Of a DNA stretch of 7,691 nt, positions 4,203 to 7,691 are shown piece by piece. The notes below the pieces were generated by a model that saw only the letters and a list, made by a program, of their open reading frames with translations, was not told the DNA's origin and did no database searches. The position numbers were made by a program, and so were the translations under genes. Source of the stretch: Treponema sp. (GTDB taxonomy: Bacteria; Spirochaetota; Spirochaetia; Treponematales; Breznakiellaceae); contig JAIRRF010000112.1 of assembly GCA_031256115.1 (NCBI GenBank), positions 1-7,691 of the forward strand, written 5' to 3'. Position 1 is the first letter of the stretch, and the number at the start of each line of letters is the position of its first letter.

Positions 4203-4486
4203 TTTTCCTTAACTTTTTCCTTTTCCTTGGTGATTTTATGTTCCAGCTTGTTCATCATCTTGTCCACCGCAAAGTTAAAATCAAAATCATGTTCTTTTAT
4301 ATGTACCGAAACTCCCCAGCGGAAGTTAACCTTGGCTTCGGCGGAAAAATCCTTGTCCTTGGTCAGGGTAACCAGGAGATCCACAATCATGTTTTCCGCA
4401 TTGTGAATCCGGGCGATTTTCTTGTCCAGATATTCCCTGGCGTCGTCTTGTAAAGTAAAATGTACCGCTTTAATATCAATATTCAT
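4196..4486 (-). CDS. hpf: Ribosome hibernation promoting factor, short form
   Basis: A 96-residue member of the HPF/YfiA (sigma-54 modulation, RaiA) family, which binds in the decoding channel of the 30S subunit and silences ribosomes in stationary or stressed cells. It starts MNIDIKAVHFTL and has the family pattern: DAREYLDKKIARI helix, LLVTLTKDKDFSAEAKVNF strands, then VHIKEHDFDFNFAVDKMMNKLEHKI. The C-terminus KEKEKVKEKR is a charged tail with no long-form dimerisation domain. Another ATG lies two codons upstream (4492), but it abuts the AGGAGG with no spacer, whereas ATG 4486 is 6 nt away; 4486 is therefore chosen. It follows rpoN on the same strand with 55 nt between; rpoN-hpf linkage is common in proteobacteria. 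The separating hairpin and strong ribosome binding site suggest its own level of expression. Confidence 0.92.
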   Translation of the reverse strand: MNIDIKAVHFTLQDDAREYLDKKIARIHNAENMIVDLLVTLTKDKDFSAEAKVNFRWGVSVHIKEHDFDFNFAVDKMMNKLEHKITKEKEKVKEKR

Positions 4487-4492
4487 GAACAT

Positions 4493-4498
4493 CCTCCT
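4493..4498 (-). promoter_or_regulatory. Ribosome binding site of hpf
   Basis: AGGAGG, a perfect Shine-Dalgarno sequence, 6 nt before ATG 4486. It rules against the ATG at 4492, which it touches directly. The upstream hairpin ends 2 nt before it. Confidence 0.8.
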
Positions 4499-4500
4499 AA

Positions 4501-4539
4501 GGAACCTTTAAAAACCACATTTTGGTTTTTAAAGGTTCC
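4501..4539 (-). promoter_or_regulatory. Perfect 17-bp hairpin between rpoN and hpf
   Basis: Positions 4501-4517 pair perfectly with 4523-4539 around a 5-nt loop. It begins 2 nt after the rpoN stop and ends 2 nt before the hpf AGGAGG. No T-run follows the complete stem on the minus strand, so it is not a standard terminator, although the T5 inside the 3' arm could support a weak one at a shorter inner stem. An mRNA-stabilising, processing or translation-control structure is more likely. Confidence 0.7.
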
Positions 4540-4541
4540 GA

Positions 4542-5927
4542 TTATCGGGTATATGATGAACCCAGATCGAGTTCTTTTCGGTATTTTGCCACAGTACGCC
4601 TTGCCAGGGCTATACCCCTTTGGGCCAGCATCTCCGTTAAATCATGATCGGATAAATGGCAGCCATCCCCGGAAATTATTTCCTTTAGGATCTCTTTAAC
4701 AGCTTCTTTGGAAAAACCGGAACCGCTGCCAATTGAATTCGAAAAAAAGTGACGAAGCTCAAAAAGCCCCCACTCGGTTTGCATGTATTTTCCATGGGAA
4801 ATCCGGGAAATGGTAGTTTCATGAACCCCCAGTTCTGCGGCTATATCCCGCAGTGTCAGCGGGCCAAGATACTTGGGGCCCTTGGTAAAAAAAGGACGCT
4901 GGAATTCAAGGATAGCCCGGGCGGTCCGGAGTAAAGTATGATTCCGCTGATTGATCGAATTGATAAACCAGCGGGCTTCCTTAATGTTCTCTTTGGCAAA
5001 ATTCCTGGTTTCCCTGCCCTTGTCCTTTTCATCGGCAATTTTTAAAAAAAAGGGACTTATCCCCAGCACAGGGATTTCTTCATGGTTAAGAACAATTACC
5101 AAATCTCCGTCCCTGTGCCGGACTTCCAGGTCGGGTATGGCATAACGGGTTTCTCCGTAGGTAAATCTCCTGCCGGGGAAGGGGAAAAGTTCAGTTTTGA
5201 TACGTTCATAACAGTCCTGCAGGCCGGTTTTGTCCAAACCCAGAATCCGGGCAGTTTCAGTAAAGTTACCCTTTTCCAGTTCTTCCAGATGTTCCAGGGC
5301 CGCTTCGATTTCCGGAGAAAAATCCGGAAGAAGCCGGGCCTGGACCGCAAGGGATTCCATGTAACCGGAACAGCAGGTTCCCGGCGGATCCAGAGAACGT
5401 ACCAGGGCAAGGGCGGCTTCCGCCTTGTGGGAATTCTTGTCTTTTAGAAGTTCTTCCAAAGGTTCCTTATGGAAACCGTCATCATCCAGATTCTGGATTA
5501 GGAGTTCCCCAATGTGCCGGACCTCCTTATCCGCCGTTTCCAGGGCCAACTGCCATAACAGGTGTTCCTGCAGGGTTTCCGCCTGTGAGATGGCTCCTTC
5601 CAAGAACTTATTATGTTCATCGGTATCCATACCCTTCTGGAAATTTCCGCCGAGATCCGCCAGGACCGAGGTTCCCCTCCGGATAAAACCCGCGTCTGAA
5701 CTGGCCTCAAAGTAGGATTCTTCTTCTTTTGGTAACTTTTCTGCAACTGCGTCCAGGGAAATAATTCCCGGATCCTTTCGTACTTCCAAAGCGGGGTTTT
5801 TTTCTACTTCTTCCTCTATTTTTTCCCGTAAATCAATAATGGGAAGCTCCATCAGCTTTATGGACTGAAACATCTGGGCATTCATTTTAAGCTGTTGGGA
5901 TTGAAGCAGGACTTGGCTTTGCCGCAT
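4542..5927 (-). CDS. rpoN: RNA polymerase sigma-54 factor
   Basis: A full-length sigma-54 (461 residues; about 477 in Escherichia coli). Sigma-54 directs RNA polymerase to -24/-12 promoters and needs an ATP-driven enhancer-binding activator. Region I is the glutamine- and leucine-rich start (MRQSQVLLQSQQLKMNAQMF to about residue 48). An acidic linker rich in Glu and Asp follows (50-110), then the core-binding region (about 115-250, with IQNLDDDGF at 144-152). The helix-turn-helix that reads the -12 element is LRDIAAELGVHETTISRISHGKY (359-381), and the RpoN box ARRTVAKYRK (442-451) reads -24. All are intact. No Shine-Dalgarno sequence precedes the ATG; a TTGACA with a -10 box lies immediately upstream, so the message may be leaderless. 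It is probably co-transcribed with hpf and diverges from the SpoIID-domain gene, 22 bp away. Confidence 0.97.
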   Translation of the reverse strand: MRQSQVLLQSQQLKMNAQMFQSIKLMELPIIDLREKIEEEVEKNPALEVRKDPGIISLDAVAEKLPKEEESYFEASSDAGFIRRGTSVLADLGGNFQKGMDTDEHNKFLEGAISQAETLQEHLLWQLALETADKEVRHIGELLIQNLDDDGFHKEPLEELLKDKNSHKAEAALALVRSLDPPGTCCSGYMESLAVQARLLPDFSPEIEAALEHLEELEKGNFTETARILGLDKTGLQDCYERIKTELFPFPGRRFTYGETRYAIPDLEVRHRDGDLVIVLNHEEIPVLGISPFFLKIADEKDKGRETRNFAKENIKEARWFINSINQRNHTLLRTARAILEFQRPFFTKGPKYLGPLTLRDIAAELGVHETTISRISHGKYMQTEWGLFELRHFFSNSIGSGSGFSKEAVKEILKEIISGDGCHLSDHDLTEMLAQRGIALARRTVAKYRKELDLGSSYTR

Positions 5928-5947
5928 ATTTCAACTATCATTATACT
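5913..5947 (+). promoter_or_regulatory. Candidate promoters of the SpoIID-domain gene
   Basis: Two overlapping plus-strand candidates: TTGGCT (5913-5918), 17 nt, TATCAT (5936-5941), and TTGCCG (5919-5924), 17 nt, TATACT (5942-5947). The first would start about 5948, just before ATG 5950. The second would start about 5954, inside that codon's frame. Both -35 boxes lie within the rpoN coding sequence. Confidence 0.4.
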
Positions 5948-5962
5948 ATATGTCCTTGTCAA
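5934..5962 (-). promoter_or_regulatory. Candidate rpoN promoter
   Basis: On the minus strand a perfect TTGACA (5962-5957), a 17-nt spacer and GATAGT (5939-5934, 4 of 6). The predicted start is close to A of the rpoN ATG at 5927. A TATAAT at 5945-5940 is a better -10 but only 11 nt from the -35. The -35 lies inside the opposite gene's reading frame. Confidence 0.5.
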
Positions 5963-7691
5963 GAATTGATCGCAGCAGCCTAATCCTCTGCATCAGCTTT
6001 TGCCTCTTATTTGCCTGCCCGGTTTTTTCCAAAGCCAGCAGAGAGAGAGATGATAAAGAAGAAAAAACGTCCCTAAACCCTCTGGAAGCCTACTATGCCG
6101 GGAAGGTAGAAGAAACCGTGGAAGCCCTGGCTCAAAAAAAGGGCAGTTTCGTGGCAGAAAAAGCCCAGTTGGTAGTGCTTTATTGGGAACTGGGGGAAAT
6201 GACCAAAGCCGCGGAATTACTGGAAGAACTCCTCCAGATCAAAGACCTGGCTCCCGCAAGTAAAAATGAATTCCAGTTACAATTATTTATTACCTATTAT
6301 TTAATAAGCAATTACCCCAAAGCCGCGGCGCTCCGGAGCGCCGTAGAAACCTCCCTTAGGGGGGCCGAAAATCGTTTATTGGCAGAATTTTATTTATACT
6401 CCGCCATGCTCTACCACGACCAGGGCAATGCCCCAAGAGCCATAGAACTATACAAACGGAGCCTTGACATAAACAAATGGCGGCCCATTGGCTGGTACAA
6501 GCTGGGTCTTCTTTTAAGCAAGGATGATCCAAAAGAAGCGGAAGCATGTTTTAAAACCTGCTGGGATCAGGATACTTCTTTTACCGGGGTTCTTCTTCCC
6601 TGGGCCAGGCTCCTGATGAACAGGAAAGAATGGAGAACAGCCAGGGATTATTTAATCACCGCCAATAACCGGCTTCCGGGCAACCGGGAGATCAGCACTG
6701 CCCTGGCGGAAACCCGGAAACATGCCCCCGGCGGCGGTGTTGTGGGAGACGGCGCATACCTTATCCGCCGGGATATCCGGGCAAATCCTCCCAAAGTAAC
6801 CCCCGCCCCGGCACATTCCGGAGAGGGAACTATGCGTATTGGCTTAATAGAAAAACGAAACTTGATTTCCGTTAAAGCCGGGGGTGAATTTATTATTCGC
6901 GGTACTGCAAACCGTAATTCCCTTTATAACGGGGCGGCGGGGGAACAGTTCTGGGCCGAGTGGAATAAGGGCAATGGGGACGGACTGGTTCTTATCCAGG
7001 ATAAAAGTAATAAAACTCTGGTCCGTAGTACCACCCCCCTGGTATACGAATTATCAAGTAATGCAAATAGTTCCATCCTTGCCGGAGCAGTGAACGGAGC
7101 GCCGGGAACCAACCGGACCTACCGGGGCGCCATAGAATTCCGGCCCGGCCCCGAAGGTATAACAGTAGTAAACATAGTTACCACAGGGGACTACCTTTAC
7201 GGTGTAATCCCCGCGGAAATGCCCTCCGGTTGGCCGGCGGAAGCCCTAAGGGCCCAGGCTATTGCAGCCCGGTCTTATGCCATTGCTTACCGTGGAAAAT
7301 TTGCCGCCAGGGGTTTCGACATTTTCGGCACACCCCATTCCCAGGCCTATCACGGTGTGGGAGCGGAACAAAGAAGTACCACTGCGGCGGTGGATGCCAC
7401 CAGGGGTATGATTCTCCTGGGGGGAGGGAAAGCGGTTTTAAGCGCCTATTATTCCGCGAACCACGGCGGCTACAGCGAAGATTCACTGACCATGTGGGGC
7501 TACGATGCATTTATGCAGGCTGTTCCGGACAAGATGCTTCCCGAGCGGACCAGCCCTCTTACTCCGGATGCCCTGTACCGCTGGATCCGGGACACACCTT
7601 CCACCTACTCGAATGGTCCCCGATATTCCTATATTTCCGCCTACCGCTGGGAAAAATGGGTAAGCCCCGAAGAAATCCGCCGCCGGCTGCC
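5950..7691 (+). CDS. Exported TPR and SpoIID/LytB-domain protein, C-terminus outside the window
   Basis: 580 residues are visible and the frame is open to the edge. It begins MSLSRIDRSSLILCISFCLL, an export signal; C23 (LLFAC) might be lipidated, though Phe at -2 is unusual, or signal peptidase I may cut near residue 27. TPR-type helices follow, the clearest being GNAPRAIELYKRSLDIN and the repeat beyond it (about 147-215). Then comes a linker and the SpoIID domain from about residue 390: YLYGVIPAEMPSGWPAEALR (E423 is at the position of the catalytic Glu), RAQAIAARSYA, and the YYSANHGGYSED motif. SpoIID enzymes are lytic transglycosylases that cut peptidoglycan glycan strands lacking stem peptides. 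In a non-sporing spirochaete a role in wall remodelling or cell separation is inferred. No ribosome binding site precedes ATG 5950 and no other ATG occurs in frame within the first 75 codons, so this start is plausible but unproven. Confidence 0.85.
   Translation, partial: MSLSRIDRSSLILCISFCLLFACPVFSKASRERDDKEEKTSLNPLEAYYAGKVEETVEALAQKKGSFVAEKAQLVVLYWELGEMTKAAELLEELLQIKDLAPASKNEFQLQLFITYYLISNYPKAAALRSAVETSLRGAENRLLAEFYLYSAMLYHDQGNAPRAIELYKRSLDINKWRPIGWYKLGLLLSKDDPKEAEACFKTCWDQDTSFTGVLLPWARLLMNRKEWRTARDYLITANNRLPGNREISTALAETRKHAPGGGVVGDGAYLIRRDIRANPPKVTPAPAHSGEGTMRIGLIEKRNLISVKAGGEFIIRGTANRNSLYNGAAGEQFWAEWNKGNGDGLVLIQDKSNKTLVRSTTPLVYELSSNANSSILAGAVNGAPGTNRTYRGAIEFRPGPEGITVVNIVTTGDYLYGVIPAEMPSGWPAEALRAQAIAARSYAIAYRGKFAARGFDIFGTPHSQAYHGVGAEQRSTTAAVDATRGMILLGGGKAVLSAYYSANHGGYSEDSLTMWGYDAFMQAVPDKMLPERTSPLTPDALYRWIRDTPSTYSNGPRYSYISAYRWEKWVSPEEIRRRL

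Noticed and set aside
4085..4453. A 122-codon plus-strand frame opposite hpf
   Set aside because: Shadow of hpf; the minus strand has the clear HPF family sequence and a perfect ribosome binding site.
4487..4492. hpf start at ATG 4492
   Set aside because: It touches the AGGAGG with no spacing; ATG 4486 has 6 nt and begins the conserved MNI.

Overview
The window looks like chromosome of a host-associated spirochaete, most probably a Treponema of the termite-gut type. This is inferred from the kinds of genes present (two small lipoproteins with relaxed spirochaetal lipoboxes, a DUF4143-type ATPase plus a wrecked second one, a YafQ-type toxin-antitoxin pair, sigma-54, and a SpoIID-domain protein in an organism with no other sign of sporulation). 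No taxonomic marker gene is present, so the genus is an inference.

Layout. Positions 1-1009 (minus strand) hold two adjacent lipoprotein genes. The first-transcribed one carries two long homopolymers inside its reading frame (G8 and C9 on the coding strand). Positions 1010-2872 hold a repeat with terminal inverted repeats (1090-1246), a 37-codon reading frame, an intact AAA+ ATPase/DUF4143 gene (1391-2722), a run of nested palindromes and a further single copy of the repeat end (2817-2836). Positions 2873-3013 hold the 5' stub of a different ATPase of the same superfamily, cut off at its P-loop. Positions 3021-3590 hold a two-gene toxin-antitoxin module on the minus strand. Positions 3591-4195 contain no convincing gene but several structured sequences: a 22-bp inverted repeat enclosing 70 nt, smaller hairpins, and part of a dispersed 15-nt repeat. 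From 4196 the window becomes conserved core chromosome: hpf and rpoN on the minus strand, and divergent from them a TPR-SpoIID protein that runs off the right edge.

How the parts relate. rpoN is followed, after a perfect 17-bp hairpin, by hpf, a linkage well known in proteobacteria. The pair therefore supplies the alternative sigma factor for enhancer-dependent promoters and a ribosome-hibernation factor. The SpoIID-domain protein faces outward from rpoN with only 22 bp between the two start codons, so the candidate promoters overlap each other and reach into the opposite coding sequences. The block from about 1010 to 4195 reads as an accessory stretch inserted beside the core genes: ATPase, TA module, gene stub and repeats.

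Most noteworthy: the paired homopolymers in a lipoprotein gene (possible phase variation), the TIR-like repeats that bracket the ATPase, the dispersed AATTTACCG motif that even overlaps the hpf stop codon, the hairpin fused to the hpf ribosome binding site, and a tendency for first genes of transcription units to lack Shine-Dalgarno sequences. No clearly new multi-gene system was found. No tRNA, rRNA or CRISPR array was seen.
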